From the NCBI GenBank assembly GCA_964527995.1, contig CAZGRP010000019.1, forward strand, positions 1 to 64,000: a stretch of 64,000 nt of DNA, in the 5' to 3' direction. The DNA is from CAZGRP01 sp964527995 (GTDB lineage Bacteria > Zhuqueibacterota > Zhuqueibacteria > Oceanimicrobiales > CAZGRP01). Of this stretch, positions 17,813 to 26,874 are shown piece after piece. The notes under the pieces were generated by a model. It did no database searches and was not told the origin of the DNA. It saw only the letters and a list, made by a program, of their open reading frames with translations. Within the stretch, counting starts at the first letter, position 1; every line of letters begins with the position of its first letter. The translations under genes and the position numbers were made by a program.

Positions 17813-18073
17813 TCACCTCGGCGTGCGCGTACCGCTGCTTGATTCGAGCCGTTGAAGCAGCCGCTCTTTGACGTCGGCTGGCATCTCCTCCTCCGACTCG
17901 ACCTGCCGGTACAGCCGGATCATCTGCTTTACAGTCGAGTAGTAGATGCGGCAGTTCGGGCAGGACAGGAAATGGTGCTCCAGCTCCCTGCAAACGGGCG
18001 CATCGAGATCTTCGCCCAGTGCATCACAAACCAGCAGCAGGGCTTCCTGATGGGAGAGTTCATCTTGGGTCAT
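17813..18073 (-). CDS. Zinc-finger anti-sigma factor
   Basis: 86 residues with the anti-sigma zinc motif HHFLSCPNC (H-x3-C-x2-C, near 33-41) in the N-terminal sigma-binding helical domain, and no transmembrane segment, so it is a soluble cytoplasmic type. Its ATG overlaps the stop of the upstream ECF sigma gene (ATGA), a typical sigma/anti-sigma pair. Soluble zinc anti-sigmas often release their sigma on thiol oxidation; that is only a possibility here. Confidence 0.85.
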   Translation of the reverse strand: MTQDELSHQEALLLVCDALGEDLDAPVCRELEHHFLSCPNCRIYYSTVKQMIRLYRQVESEEEMPADVKERLLQRLESSSGTRTPR

Positions 18074-18654
18074 GGCACCGCTCTCTTATCAAAATATCCC
18101 CCGACCTTCTCGCGCAAGAAGAGTCGGGCTCTGCGCAACCGCATTTTCACGTTGGCTTCCGAGATCGCAAGCAGTTCGCTGACCTCCCGGGTCGAGAGCC
18201 CTTCCAGATCGCGAAGGACGAAAACGGTACGGTAGATGTCGGGCAACTCCTCGATGGCACCTTTGAGGAGCTTCTCAGCCTCGCGGTCCAGGAGATCGCT
18301 GACCGGGTCCCGACTCCAGTCGGTGAGTGCTCGGCGCTCGATTTCCTCGAAACGGGGCTCTTCGAGAGTGAGATCCCCACGCCGATGTTTTTCCTTCCGT
18401 AGCTTCATGAGCGCCGCGTTGGTGGCGATGCGGTAGAGCCAAGTGAAAAAACTCGAATTACCGTCGAAGGAGCCAAGTTTCTCCCAGGCGCTGAGAAAGG
18501 TCTCCTGGAGCACATCTTCAGCGTCCTGGGGGTTGCGTAGGATTCGGCGAACGAGGTTGTAGACGCGCGGACTATAGCGATTGACAAGCTCGGCGAAAGC
18601 CTGGCGGTCGCCCGACCTGGCCTTTTCTACGATAATCGTCTCGTCCTGCGGCAC
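18070..18654 (-). CDS. ECF-family RNA polymerase sigma factor
   Basis: 194 residues with sigma region 2 (DRQAFAELVNRYSPRVYNLV, then DAEDVLQETFLSAWEKL) and region 4 (LPDIYRTVFVLRDLEGLSTREVSELL, then VKMRLRRARLFLREKV). A long acidic linker between them is typical of RpoE/SigW-like groups. GTG start with AAAGGTAG upstream. Co-translated with its zinc-finger anti-sigma. The AT-rich 146-base upstream spacer probably holds the promoter, but I could not identify an unambiguous autoregulatory element. Confidence 0.9.
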   Translation of the reverse strand: MPQDETIIVEKARSGDRQAFAELVNRYSPRVYNLVRRILRNPQDAEDVLQETFLSAWEKLGSFDGNSSFFTWLYRIATNAALMKLRKEKHRRGDLTLEEPRFEEIERRALTDWSRDPVSDLLDREAEKLLKGAIEELPDIYRTVFVLRDLEGLSTREVSELLAISEANVKMRLRRARLFLREKVGGYFDKRAVP

Positions 18655-18800
18655 TGGCTCTACCTTTGAGATGAAAACTCGTGGACAAAGGATACAAACG
18701 TTGGGAGTAAAGTAACGAAATCGCGTGACAAAATCAAATGATTGTGAGCGTTGGGTGCGGGCATGAGGGAGTCGAAAGCGACCCCCGCCGATGCGCCCGG

Positions 18801-19691
18801 CTAGGAGGAGGGCTGGGGAAGTCCGACCTGAAATTGCAGCCTGCCGCTCAGAAACTCGCGCAACCGGTTGTTGAACTCAGGATGCGAATTGCAGTCGGAA
18901 TGGCCTTTGCCGGGCACCACCCACAGGGTCGCCTGTTTCCCGGCGGCCTGGTGCAGCCGATAGGCGTGCTCAACCGGCACGGTGCGATCCTGCTCTCCAT
19001 GGATGAGGAACACTGGGATGTCCAGCAAGCCGATGCGGTTCTCGGGGGCGATATCATCAAACCTGGCACCGATGCGCCATTGCATATAGACGAACGCGGG
19101 CCGAGCCAGAAACGCCGGCCGCAGGCCGCGTTGTTCCAGCAGCGCCCGCATGGCGTCGCCAGGGTGGCAAAAAGCGCCTACAGTGATGACCAGGCGAATG
19201 CGGCGATCGTTCGAGGCCGCCAGGATTGCAGCGGCGCCACCCACGGACAGGCCGAGCACGGCGACCCGCAGCGAATCCACTTCAGGCCGCTGCGACGCGA
19301 AGGTCACAGCCGCCTGGATATCCTCCGCGAACTTGACCATGGAGGAGAAGCCGTCCGGATCGCTGGAACCGTGATGGCGGGCATCGAAGGCCAGCAGATG
19401 AATCCCATAGGGATGCAGCAGTTCGACATAGGGCAAAACCCGCTCGACGTTGCGGCTCCAGCCGTGCACAAGGATCACCACAGGCGCCGGATTCTCAGCG
19501 GCAGAAGGAATCCACCATCCATAGAGGCTCTTGTTTCGAACGGTTGGAAATCGCACTTCTTGAAAGGTGAGCCCGAGATCAGCAGGAGTACGTCGATGAG
19601 GCTGGCGTTTGTTGCGAAACAGAAAAGTGAAACCGTATGCGAAAAGGAGAGGAATACCCAGAACGACCAAGACAGCCCAGATCCAGACCAA
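18801..19691 (-). CDS. Membrane-anchored alpha/beta hydrolase
   Basis: 296 residues. An N-terminal hydrophobic segment (about 3-25) would anchor it in the inner membrane. The alpha/beta-hydrolase fold shows the oxyanion motif LVHGWSRN, the nucleophile elbow GLSVGG, an acid in HGEQDRTVP and a histidine in GKGHSDC, so the Ser-Asp-His triad is complete. Substrate unknown; peptidase S9/esterase-like by appearance. The predicted start is a TTG with weak Shine-Dalgarno, so the exact N-terminus is uncertain. Confidence 0.8.
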   Translation of the reverse strand: MVWIWAVLVVLGIPLLFAYGFTFLFRNKRQPHRRTPADLGLTFQEVRFPTVRNKSLYGWWIPSAAENPAPVVILVHGWSRNVERVLPYVELLHPYGIHLLAFDARHHGSSDPDGFSSMVKFAEDIQAAVTFASQRPEVDSLRVAVLGLSVGGAAAILAASNDRRIRLVITVGAFCHPGDAMRALLEQRGLRPAFLARPAFVYMQWRIGARFDDIAPENRIGLLDIPVFLIHGEQDRTVPVEHAYRLHQAAGKQATLWVVPGKGHSDCNSHPEFNNRLREFLSGRLQFQVGLPQPSS

Positions 19692-19820
19692 ATCAGCACC
19701 CGTAGAGTCGATTCAAGAACGAATATATTTCTGCTTGTTTGGTGGCTTCGGGCGATCGCAAACCGGGGAGGGATACAGGCCGGACGGCCCGGCCCCGAAG
19801 GACCGGACCGTGCAGGCATG

Positions 19821-20123
19821 TCAGGCTGTCCTCGTGACCGCCTTGCCGGCAGCCGCTTCCCAGAAGCTCATGACGGCCACCACGATACCAACGATAATGC
19901 TGTTGACCGGTGCCATCAGGGATGCGATGATGCCGGACACGATCAGCCAGACGCCGAGGACTCCATCCACCCAACCTTGCCACCTCCGCGTGGCACTCCA
20001 GAAACCGAGCACCGCGATCACAGCGCCGAAGATGATGTAGTTCCAGCTCTGCTGCAGCCCGCCAATGAGGCCGGAAACGATCAACCAAATCCCCACAATT
20101 CCGTTGACCCAGCCTTGCCACAT
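19821..20123 (-). CDS. SPW-repeat-like small membrane protein with internal duplication
   Basis: 100 residues built from two copies of a roughly 50-residue unit: WQGWVNGIVGIWLIVSGLI (residues 2-20) and WQGWVDGVLGVWLIVSGII (about 48-66). Each is followed by a second hydrophobic helix, giving four transmembrane segments. This is the SPW-repeat (PF03779-like) layout of small membrane proteins of unknown function. A good GGAGGTG Shine-Dalgarno lies 7 bases before the ATG. Confidence 0.8.
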   Translation of the reverse strand: MWQGWVNGIVGIWLIVSGLIGGLQQSWNYIIFGAVIAVLGFWSATRRWQGWVDGVLGVWLIVSGIIASLMAPVNSIIVGIVVAVMSFWEAAAGKAVTRTA

Positions 20124-20343
20124 GCTTCTTCACCTCCTCTCGTGGTTTGGACGTTCCTTCCACTCCGGAGATGTCCGGCGTGATGCGACCGACAAAAGGC
20201 CTGCGAGCGGCCGCCCTGCTCCGCGACACCGTCGCAGACTGCCCTGCCGAATCCACAGCCTCACGGGCCCAGCTCAGGCAGACTCCCACGGCGTGCCGCG
20301 TCGCAACGTCGGCGCCGCTCGCAGGAGAATGAAGAGGACACCT

Positions 20344-20366
20344 GGAAAAAGATTCGATCTTTTTCC
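20344..20366. other. Perfect hairpin GGAAAAAGAT-TCG-ATCTTTTTCC
   Basis: Ten-base-pair arms around a 3-base loop in the 385-base spacer between adk and the SPW gene. With its internal A/T runs it could act as a bidirectional terminator or as an mRNA structure in the SPW leader. The imperfect pair CTTTTACACGG / CCGTAAAAG follows at about 20370-20407. Confidence 0.5.
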
Positions 20367-20398
20367 ACACTCTTTTACACGGCAAATTTGCAAAAGAT

Positions 20399-20441
20399 CC
20401 GTAAAAGGTGCGGCAAAAAGCCGTAAAAAAGCAGGCACCTT
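20399..20441 (-). terminator. Candidate intrinsic terminator downstream of adk
   Basis: On the minus strand AAGGTGC pairs with GCACCTT around an inner GGC-TTTTT-GCC hairpin and is followed by TTTTAC. Position 68 bases after the adk stop fits transcription termination; the T-tract is short, so strength is uncertain. Confidence 0.45.
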
Positions 20442-20508
20442 GGCAGGATGATGCACAGGCCTCCGCACCGCTTCCTGCGCCACCCGGCGATGCCAGGAGC
20501 GGATCTCC

Positions 20509-21240
20509 CTACCCTCCCGCTCCTACCCCGGCATGAGGCTCATCCTCCCGTTGCCCCGAACCACCGCCCTGAATGATCCTGCTGACCTGCCCGAACACCT
20601 CCTCACCGCCCTGATTTGCGTCCACTGGAAACAGGAGACCGGCCTTGCGGTAGTAGTCGACAACCGGGGTGGTCTCTGCTTGGTAGACCTGCAGGCGCTG
20701 GCGCACCACTGCCGGCTCATCGTCGGCTCGTTGAACGAGGGAGGCACCGTCGACATCGCAGACACTGTTCCTCTTCGGCGGATCGAAGTAGATGTTGTAG
20801 ATACGGCCGCACACGGGGCACTCGCGCCGGCCGGACAGGCGCCTCAGCACGGTCTCCTCGGACGCCTCGAGTAGGATAACCGCCTGGATCGGGGTGCCAC
20901 GGCCGTCGAGCAAGGAGGCCAGTTGCTCGGCCTGAGCCAGGGTCCGGGGGACGCCGTCGAGGACAAAACCCGGGCGCTCGTCCAGCGCCGCCAGCGTCTG
21001 TTCCACGAGTTTCATGACCATGTGATCGGGGACCAGCCTGCCTTCCTCCATGAAGCGCTTCACCTTCAGGCCCAGCTCATCGCCGCGGCGCACAGCCTGC
21101 CGGAACATCTCACCGGTCGAAATGTGGGCCAGACCGAAAGCGTCCTGCACACGATCCGCCTGCATCCCCTTGCCGGCGCCGGGCGGCCCAAGAAAAACCA
21201 GCCGGCGTCTGAGCAGGCCCGAGGTCTTTGTGGCTTGCAT
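20509..21240 (-). CDS. adk: Adenylate kinase
   Basis: 243 residues. P-loop GPPGAGKGMQ (about 18-27), AMP-binding motif GVPRTLAQAEQL, and a long LID domain with a zinc site CPVC...CDVD, the Cys3-Asp pattern known from Gram-positive and some other adenylate kinases. Catalyses ATP + AMP to 2 ADP in the cytoplasm. The usual GFPRT motif is GVPRT here. About 25 extra residues at the C-terminus are low-complexity. GGGGAAAG precedes the ATG. Confidence 0.93.
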   Translation of the reverse strand: MQATKTSGLLRRRLVFLGPPGAGKGMQADRVQDAFGLAHISTGEMFRQAVRRGDELGLKVKRFMEEGRLVPDHMVMKLVEQTLAALDERPGFVLDGVPRTLAQAEQLASLLDGRGTPIQAVILLEASEETVLRRLSGRRECPVCGRIYNIYFDPPKRNSVCDVDGASLVQRADDEPAVVRQRLQVYQAETTPVVDYYRKAGLLFPVDANQGGEEVFGQVSRIIQGGGSGQREDEPHAGVGAGG

Positions 21241-21364
21241 TCTTTCCCCACCAGGGTTTTAGGATTCAGGCTGCCGTCCCGCAGGCCGCGATCAGGCGCC
21301 GGGTTTCAAGCAGGCACTCCAAGATCCAAAACTCCACACCCTTCCGTCCAGCATCCACCTGACA

Positions 21365-23770
21365 TCAACCGTCCTCCCCCTCGGAAGCCATTTTCCGCAC
21401 TTCTTCTCCGAATCGGCGCAATCGCTCGTCGATGCGAGCGTTCACGGTGTCGGGCGCGAAGGTGCCGTCCTCTCGTCGCTCACCGGCAGCGACTCCGGTC
21501 AGCAGCGAAATCCCCTCGTCGATGCTGGACACCGGCCAGAGATGGAACTTCCCGGCCCTGACCGCCTCGACCACCTCTTCTTTGAGCATCAGGTTCTGCA
21601 CGTTGCTGGCCGGGATCATAACTCCCTGGTCACCAGTGAGCCCCTTGATACGGCAAACCTCGAAGAAACCCTCGATCTTTTCGTTCACGCCACCGATGGC
21701 CTGTACTTCTCCCTGTTGGTTCACCGATCCGGTGACGGCGATCCCCTGCTTGATCGGCAGCCCGGAGAGGGAAGAGAGAATGGCATATAGCTCGGCGCTC
21801 GAGGCGCTGTCCCCTTCGACCCCCTCGTAGCTCTGCTCGAACACCAGCCGCGCCGTCATCGAAAGAGGTTTGTCGTGGGCGTACTTCTGGTGCAGGTAGC
21901 CGCTGAGGATCTGCACACCCTTCGTATGGATCGGCCCGCCCAGCTTGGCCTCGCGCTCGATATCGATGACGCCATCGCTGCCAGGGGCCGTGCTGGCGGT
22001 GATGCGATTGGGACGGCCGAAACTGTAGTCGCCGAGGCTGATCACAGCCAGACCATTGACGCGCCCCACGGCCTCGCCGGTGACATCGATCAAGAGAGTA
22101 CCTTGCTGAATCATTTCCTGGATGCGCTCCTGGAGCAGGTTGGAGCGATAGGTCTTCTCGTCGATGGCACGCTGCAGGTGCCGGGCGCCGACGACATCGG
22201 AGTTGTCGAGTCCGGCCCAGTAGTTGGCTTCCCGCAGCAGGTCGGCGATGTCGGCAAACTGCGTCGACAGCTTCTGCTGATGTTCGGCCAGACGCGAACC
22301 GTACTCGATCACTTTGGCGGCAGCAGCGGCGTCGAGGTGTCGCAGGCCGACTTTGTTGCAGAAATTGCAGACGAAAGCCAGGTAGCTCTGGATGTTCTCG
22401 TCGGTGCGGTCCATACGGGTGTCGAAGTCAGCCTTCACTTTGAACAGCTCGCGGAAGTCCTCGTCGATCGCGCCGAGGAGATAGTAATAAGCGGGGCTGC
22501 CGATCAGGACGATCTTCGTCGCCAGCGGCACCGGCTCGGGGCGCAGACTGCGTGCGGCGACGAAGCCGAGCCGTTCGGACATCTCCTCGATGACGATCTC
22601 GCGGTTGCGAATCGCGCGCTTCAGACTGTCCCACACGAACGGGTTACGCAACACCTCCAGGATCGGCAACACCAGATAGCCGCCGTTGGCGCGGTGAAGC
22701 GATCCAGGCCGGATCAACATGAAGTCGGTGTAGAGGGCTCCGAACTGGGCTTCCTTTTCGATACGGCCAAAGAGGTTGTTGTACAGTGGGTTGAGGTCGG
22801 TGACCACCGGCGCATGTTGCAGCCGCGAGTTGTCGACCACCACGTTCACCTGATATTTCCGAAAGGGGAAATCTTTCGCCGCCGGAGGCATAGGCAGGGG
22901 AGACTGTTGCGGCTGCGGCTGCACGCGGAAGAGATCCAGATTCTCCAGGATGTCCTCCTGGACCTCCTTCAGATAGGCCGACACCTCTTCCAGTTGCTGG
23001 TATTTCTCGAGCAAGTCTTCCATCAGGTGCTCGACCGCATACAGCCCCACTCGGCGATCCAGGTCCTGCAGCGCCGCCTGCGCTTCCTTTTCCATGGTAC
23101 GAATCAGTTTCAGACTGCTTTTTAGATCGGACTCCAGTGCCGCGCGGCGCTCTTCGAGCTCCTGCCGCTGCTCCGGCGGCAGTGCGGCGATCTGCTCTTC
23201 CTGCAACGGCTGGCCGGCCGGTGCCGGCACGAGCACAAGCCCCATGGGGGTAAGCTGGAGCAGAAAGCCGCGCTGGCGGGCGACTTCGCTCATTTTCTCG
23301 AACAGCTCATTGCGGCGGCGCGTCAGGGTCTGCACGATCTCATCTCGGTGCGCCGCATACTCGTCGCTCTCGAACGCCTGCTGAATCGCTTTGCGAGCCT
23401 GCTGCACCAGCTTACGCATGTCCCTTTGCAGGGCCACGCCGGTGCCAGCAGGCAGCTTCAGCACTTTGGGCTCGTATGGATCGGAAAAATTGTTTACGTA
23501 GCACCAGTCCGGCGGCACCGGTTCGCGCGCGGCCCGGTCTTCGAGGAACGACTGGACGGCCGTCATCTTACCCGTGCCGGGGACCCCCGCCACGTAAACA
23601 TTGAAGCCATCGTCCGGGATCTCCAGGCCGAATTCAAGCGCCCGGACGGCGCGTTCCTGGCCGATGATTCCCTCCAGCGGCGGCAGCCGATCCGTGGTCC
23701 GAATCCCGAGGGACTTCGGGTCGCAGGTGTTCCTGAGCTTCTCGGCGGAGAGTGGAGATGGTACAGACAT
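21365..23770 (-). CDS. Lon-like ATP-dependent protease (LonB/LonC type with AAA_32 domain)
   Basis: About 801 residues. An N-terminal AAA module with Walker A GVPGTGKMT (near 64-72), interrupted by a long coiled-coil insertion (about 120-290), a second ATPase half, and a C-terminal Lon protease domain with catalytic Ser in EGDSASSAELYAI and Lys in GGVNEKIEGFF. Unlike classical Lon it lacks the N-terminal substrate-binding domain. Degrades unfolded or regulatory proteins. The ATG is preferred over an in-frame TTG two codons upstream because GGAGGC lies 6 bases before it. Confidence 0.9.
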   Translation of the reverse strand: MSVPSPLSAEKLRNTCDPKSLGIRTTDRLPPLEGIIGQERAVRALEFGLEIPDDGFNVYVAGVPGTGKMTAVQSFLEDRAAREPVPPDWCYVNNFSDPYEPKVLKLPAGTGVALQRDMRKLVQQARKAIQQAFESDEYAAHRDEIVQTLTRRRNELFEKMSEVARQRGFLLQLTPMGLVLVPAPAGQPLQEEQIAALPPEQRQELEERRAALESDLKSSLKLIRTMEKEAQAALQDLDRRVGLYAVEHLMEDLLEKYQQLEEVSAYLKEVQEDILENLDLFRVQPQPQQSPLPMPPAAKDFPFRKYQVNVVVDNSRLQHAPVVTDLNPLYNNLFGRIEKEAQFGALYTDFMLIRPGSLHRANGGYLVLPILEVLRNPFVWDSLKRAIRNREIVIEEMSERLGFVAARSLRPEPVPLATKIVLIGSPAYYYLLGAIDEDFRELFKVKADFDTRMDRTDENIQSYLAFVCNFCNKVGLRHLDAAAAAKVIEYGSRLAEHQQKLSTQFADIADLLREANYWAGLDNSDVVGARHLQRAIDEKTYRSNLLQERIQEMIQQGTLLIDVTGEAVGRVNGLAVISLGDYSFGRPNRITASTAPGSDGVIDIEREAKLGGPIHTKGVQILSGYLHQKYAHDKPLSMTARLVFEQSYEGVEGDSASSAELYAILSSLSGLPIKQGIAVTGSVNQQGEVQAIGGVNEKIEGFFEVCRIKGLTGDQGVMIPASNVQNLMLKEEVVEAVRAGKFHLWPVSSIDEGISLLTGVAAGERREDGTFAPDTVNARIDERLRRFGEEVRKMASEGEDG

Positions 23771-23794
23771 AGCCAAGCCTCCGGCGGTTGGGGA

Positions 23795-25018
23795 TTAGGA
23801 GCTGGGAACCAACATTTCGCGTGTCGAAGCAGACGCATAGATGTGCTCGCGCGTCATCGGCAGTTGGTTGTTCAGCCCATGGGTGAAGGCAACCTGATAA
23901 ACCCGGGTATCGCCATACTTGAAGCCAGCGGCGCTGCTGTTCAAGAACAAGCGCCACATCCGCACGAAGGTGTCGTCGAACATTTCCCGCACAGTGTCGA
24001 CCTGGGCCTCAAAGCGACGGGCCCACTCATCAAGGGTGCGGCCGTAGTGCAGGCGCAGATTCTCCACATCGTTGACCGTCAAGCCGCGCTCCCCCATGGG
24101 CTGGACGATCTCGTACAACGCCGGCAAGTAGCCGCCCGGGAAGATGTACTTGTGCACCCACGCGCCGACCTCCATTTTCCGATCTCGACCAATGGTGTGC
24201 AGCAGGCCGACACCGCCCGGCTTCAGAACACGTTTGACCACATCAAAATACGTCGGGATGAACTTTCTGCCGACGTGCTCAAACATGCCGATCGAGACGA
24301 ACTTGTCAAAGCTCCCTTCCAGAGACCGATAGTCCTGAAACAGCACCGTCACCTGGCCGTCGAGGCCTTCTTCCTTGATGCGCTCTCTGGCGTACTCGAA
24401 CTGGTTGCGCGACAGCGTACAGCCAACGCCGCGCACACCGTAATGCTTGGCCGCGTAGATGAGCATCGCGCCCCAGCCGCAACCGATGTCCAGCAGCGTA
24501 TCTCCGGGCTGCAGGTTGAGCTTGCGGCAGATGTGTTCGTGCTTCTGATCCTGCGCCTGCTCCAGACTGTCGTCGGCCGACCTGAAGTAGGCACAGGAGT
24601 AGGTCATGTTCTTGTCAAGCCAGAGACGATAGAAGTCGTTTCCCAGGTCGTAATGGTGAGCGACGTTGCGCCGGGAGCCGCCGACGGTATTTCGTGTCGT
24701 CAGATAGAAAAAGGCCGCCTTCAATTTGCTCCAGAAGCTGAGCTGCAGATCACGGTATCTGGTTTCGAGTCCGAGGCGAAGCAACTGCTGCAAATCTCCC
24801 TCGACCATAAGACCGCCGTGCATATACTCCTCGCCGAAACCGAGAAACCCATCGCGCACGACGCGGCGAGCAGCCTGCTTCGTGCGAAAAGTGAGGCGGA
24901 AAGCCGGCTGCGCGGCCCCGTGTCGGAAGACCTCGCCATCCCATAAAGTAACTTCAAACGACTGCTCTGGGTGTGCCTGTGCCATCGCCCCGATCAGTGA
25001 CTGCAAAGTTTCCTTCAT
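23795..25018 (-). CDS. cfa: Cyclopropane-fatty-acyl-phospholipid synthase
   Basis: 407 residues. SAM-binding motif LLDIGCGWGAMLIYAAKHYG (about 172-191), the family signature HHYDLGNDFYRLWLD with MTYSCAYF, and GMFEHVGRK and FPGGYLP in the core. Transfers a methylene group from S-adenosylmethionine to unsaturated phospholipid chains at the membrane, a stress and stationary-phase adaptation. Start supported by GGAGGG 5 bases upstream. The last residues and stop are encoded in a GGTTGGGGATTAGG-like repeat segment resembling those near 63.3 kb. Confidence 0.93.
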   Translation of the reverse strand: MKETLQSLIGAMAQAHPEQSFEVTLWDGEVFRHGAAQPAFRLTFRTKQAARRVVRDGFLGFGEEYMHGGLMVEGDLQQLLRLGLETRYRDLQLSFWSKLKAAFFYLTTRNTVGGSRRNVAHHYDLGNDFYRLWLDKNMTYSCAYFRSADDSLEQAQDQKHEHICRKLNLQPGDTLLDIGCGWGAMLIYAAKHYGVRGVGCTLSRNQFEYARERIKEEGLDGQVTVLFQDYRSLEGSFDKFVSIGMFEHVGRKFIPTYFDVVKRVLKPGGVGLLHTIGRDRKMEVGAWVHKYIFPGGYLPALYEIVQPMGERGLTVNDVENLRLHYGRTLDEWARRFEAQVDTVREMFDDTFVRMWRLFLNSSAAGFKYGDTRVYQVAFTHGLNNQLPMTREHIYASASTREMLVPSS

Positions 25019-25071
25019 TTTTTCCCTCCGAAAAGACGGTGATCAAACTACACCAAAAAGGACCGTAAATC

Positions 25072-25746
25072 TCAACCGCTTGATGCCACTTCCTCGACAC
25101 TCCCTTTGACTGGGAGCAATTCAGGAGAGACAACGCCGCCCGACACGACCAGCTCAAGCGCTTCCTGCACTGTCAGATCGAGCACGGTCACATCCTGCTC
25201 CGGCACCAGAATCAGGAATCCGGTGGTGGGCATGGGCACGTTGGGAATGAAAACATTCACCAGTCGCTCCGAGCCGTCCTGTGTCTGCCGCCGCGCTCGA
25301 TTGGTCATGAACCCAAGCATGTAGACGTTGTAGCGCGGCAACTGCACGAGCACGACCTCCTTGAACGCCCCGCGATGGGCGACCGTGAAAGCCTCGACAA
25401 TGTCCTTGGCAGCGTTGTAGATACGCCGGACGAACGGAATACTGACCAGAACTCGCTCGCTCCACTCGACCCACTTGCGTCCGAAATAACTGTTGGCAAA
25501 AGCACCGGCCAGGAAGGTCAGTAGAATGGCGGCGACGAAGCCCAGTCCGGGCACATGCCGCCCTAGGAGGAGCACGAAGATCGGACTCAGAACCCCGTCC
25601 AGCAGATTGAAAAGCCATCGAAGTGCGATAACCGTCAGGGCCAGCGGCACGAGTACGAGTACCCCCGCCGTGAACTTGCGTCGCAGTTGGCGGTGAAGCT
25701 CGTTGTACCACTGGCCTCGCACAGCACTCGCCGAAATCTGCCGCAT
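25072..25746 (-). CDS. DUF502 family membrane protein
   Basis: 224 residues with two N-terminal transmembrane helices (about 26-48 and 62-86), the motif VSIPFVRRIYNAAKDIVEA, and a soluble C-terminal domain with VNVFIPNVPMPTTGFLILVP. These are hallmarks of DUF502, a widespread inner-membrane family of unknown function. Same direction as cfa and 53 bases upstream of it, so possibly co-transcribed and membrane-related. Confidence 0.88.
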   Translation of the reverse strand: MRQISASAVRGQWYNELHRQLRRKFTAGVLVLVPLALTVIALRWLFNLLDGVLSPIFVLLLGRHVPGLGFVAAILLTFLAGAFANSYFGRKWVEWSERVLVSIPFVRRIYNAAKDIVEAFTVAHRGAFKEVVLVQLPRYNVYMLGFMTNRARRQTQDGSERLVNVFIPNVPMPTTGFLILVPEQDVTVLDLTVQEALELVVSGGVVSPELLPVKGSVEEVASSG

Positions 25747-26029
25747 GGATGAAAGGGCCTCCAGGTTCCTTGCTACGTGGAAGCAGAAGACGATACGAAG
25801 TCACCGCGTCGCTGTGCTGGTGACATGGGTGGGCACTCGAGTATAGAGGTGGATTGCTGGTGAGAAGAACCGCCGGCAACGCCAGCCCCTGGCTTCGGCG
25901 CCGGGGCGATCGCGGACGACGTCGCCGGGTTCTCTCCACCCTGGAAAACATCGAAGCAGATGTCGCAGCGGGTGAGTTCCGCCACCCCCTCCATAGACCG
26001 AAGCACACAGTGCGCGCCGAGTGGCAGGA
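25747..26029. other. Spacer between OsmC and DUF502 genes
   Basis: 283 bases with no supported gene. An 86-codon minus-strand frame has one CxxC but otherwise reads as low-complexity Pro/Ala/Ser-rich sequence. Confidence 0.4.
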
Positions 26030-26497
26030 TCAACTCACCTGCTTGCCATAGATTGGCTCCCCGGACTCCGTGACCACCTCAACATGAACAGGAATGCCCT
26101 GGCGGATACTTGCGGTCACGACGCAGTAGTCCTCAAAGAGATCAATACACCGACCAAGCCGTCCTGGTTCCTGACTGGTTCCTTCGAGTTGGATTTGCAC
26201 CTCGAACTTGCCAACGCGCAAGCGTCCGCGTTCGTTGCGCATCAGCGTACCCGTCACCCTGGTGTTCATTCCTTCAAGCTCAACCTTGGCCCTTTGCAGG
26301 CAGAAAAGCAGGCTGGCGCTCAGGCAGTTTCCGACTGCAGCGGCTAAAACCCTGGCGGCATTCGGACCTCTTTGTTGGCCCAGGGGCTCAGGCTCATCAA
26401 GAAGAAGATCGGCTACGCCGTCCCAATCGAATCTCACCTTGAATTCGTAGCCTGTCAGATGCTCGATGGAGATCGTAAATTGATGTTCCTCAGCCAT
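26030..26497 (-). CDS. OsmC family protein
   Basis: 155 residues of the OsmC/Ohr fold, with NAARVLAAAVGNCLSASLLF carrying the first reactive cysteine and DYCVVTASIRQGIPV the second. Family members reduce organic or fatty-acid hydroperoxides with the two cysteines. The ATG is chosen over an in-frame TTG 6 codons upstream because that codon lies in the Shine-Dalgarno GGGAGG itself. It is the last gene of the redox island that starts with selD; a terminator separates it from the DUF2892 gene. Confidence 0.85.
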   Translation of the reverse strand: MAEEHQFTISIEHLTGYEFKVRFDWDGVADLLLDEPEPLGQQRGPNAARVLAAAVGNCLSASLLFCLQRAKVELEGMNTRVTGTLMRNERGRLRVGKFEVQIQLEGTSQEPGRLGRCIDLFEDYCVVTASIRQGIPVHVEVVTESGEPIYGKQVS

Positions 26498-26548
26498 GAA
26501 GACCAATCCTCCCAAGCCTGAAAGTCAGCTTCGTTCGGTCGCGGCAGA

Positions 26549-26593
26549 CAAAAAAACACCCTCCCACGGCAAGGACAAACTTCCGCAGGAGGG
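26549..26593 (-). terminator. Intrinsic terminator after the DUF2892 gene
   Basis: Minus strand: CCCTCCTGCGG pairs with CCGTGGGAGGG around a roughly 12-base loop, followed by TTTTTTT. Lies 18 bases after the DUF2892 stop and before the OsmC Shine-Dalgarno, so it should end the selenoprotein redox transcript. Confidence 0.8.
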
Positions 26594-26610
26594 CGAAACC
26601 GATCGTTTGG

Positions 26611-26832
26611 TCAGGCTGCACCAGGGGCTTCTCCGCCCTTCTTGGCCGTGTTCACACGGATGAGAGAATACAACGGACAAAACGACACCAGGCCTGTGAG
26701 CACGAGGATGGCCCCTACGATGAGCGAAATCCACTGCCAAGTGCCGCTGATGGCGAAGATGCCCAACGCCAGCAGTATAAGACCCAGCACCAAGCGGATA
26801 CCACGGTCGGCGCCACCGACATTGGTTTTCAT
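26611..26832 (-). CDS. DUF2892 (YgaP-type) small membrane protein
   Basis: 73 residues: an N-terminal NVGGADRGIRLVLGL motif, two hydrophobic helices (about 12-30 and 33-52) and the family signature SFCPLYSLI. DUF2892 proteins or domains often accompany rhodanese and sulfur-redox proteins; one Cys in FCPLY may be redox-active. Strong AAGGAGGAG upstream of the ATG. It follows the Sec-containing disulfide oxidoreductase by 42 bases and shares its terminator, suggesting a common thiol/selenol role. Confidence 0.85.
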   Translation of the reverse strand: MKTNVGGADRGIRLVLGLILLALGIFAISGTWQWISLIVGAILVLTGLVSFCPLYSLIRVNTAKKGGEAPGAA

Positions 26833-26874
26833 GGCTTCTCCTCCTCCTTTGTCCTGGTTACCTTCCGGCGTCGT

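Noticed and set aside
25773..26033. 86-codon frame with CDIC between OsmC and DUF502
   Set aside because: Overlaps the OsmC end, no Shine-Dalgarno, low-complexity second half.
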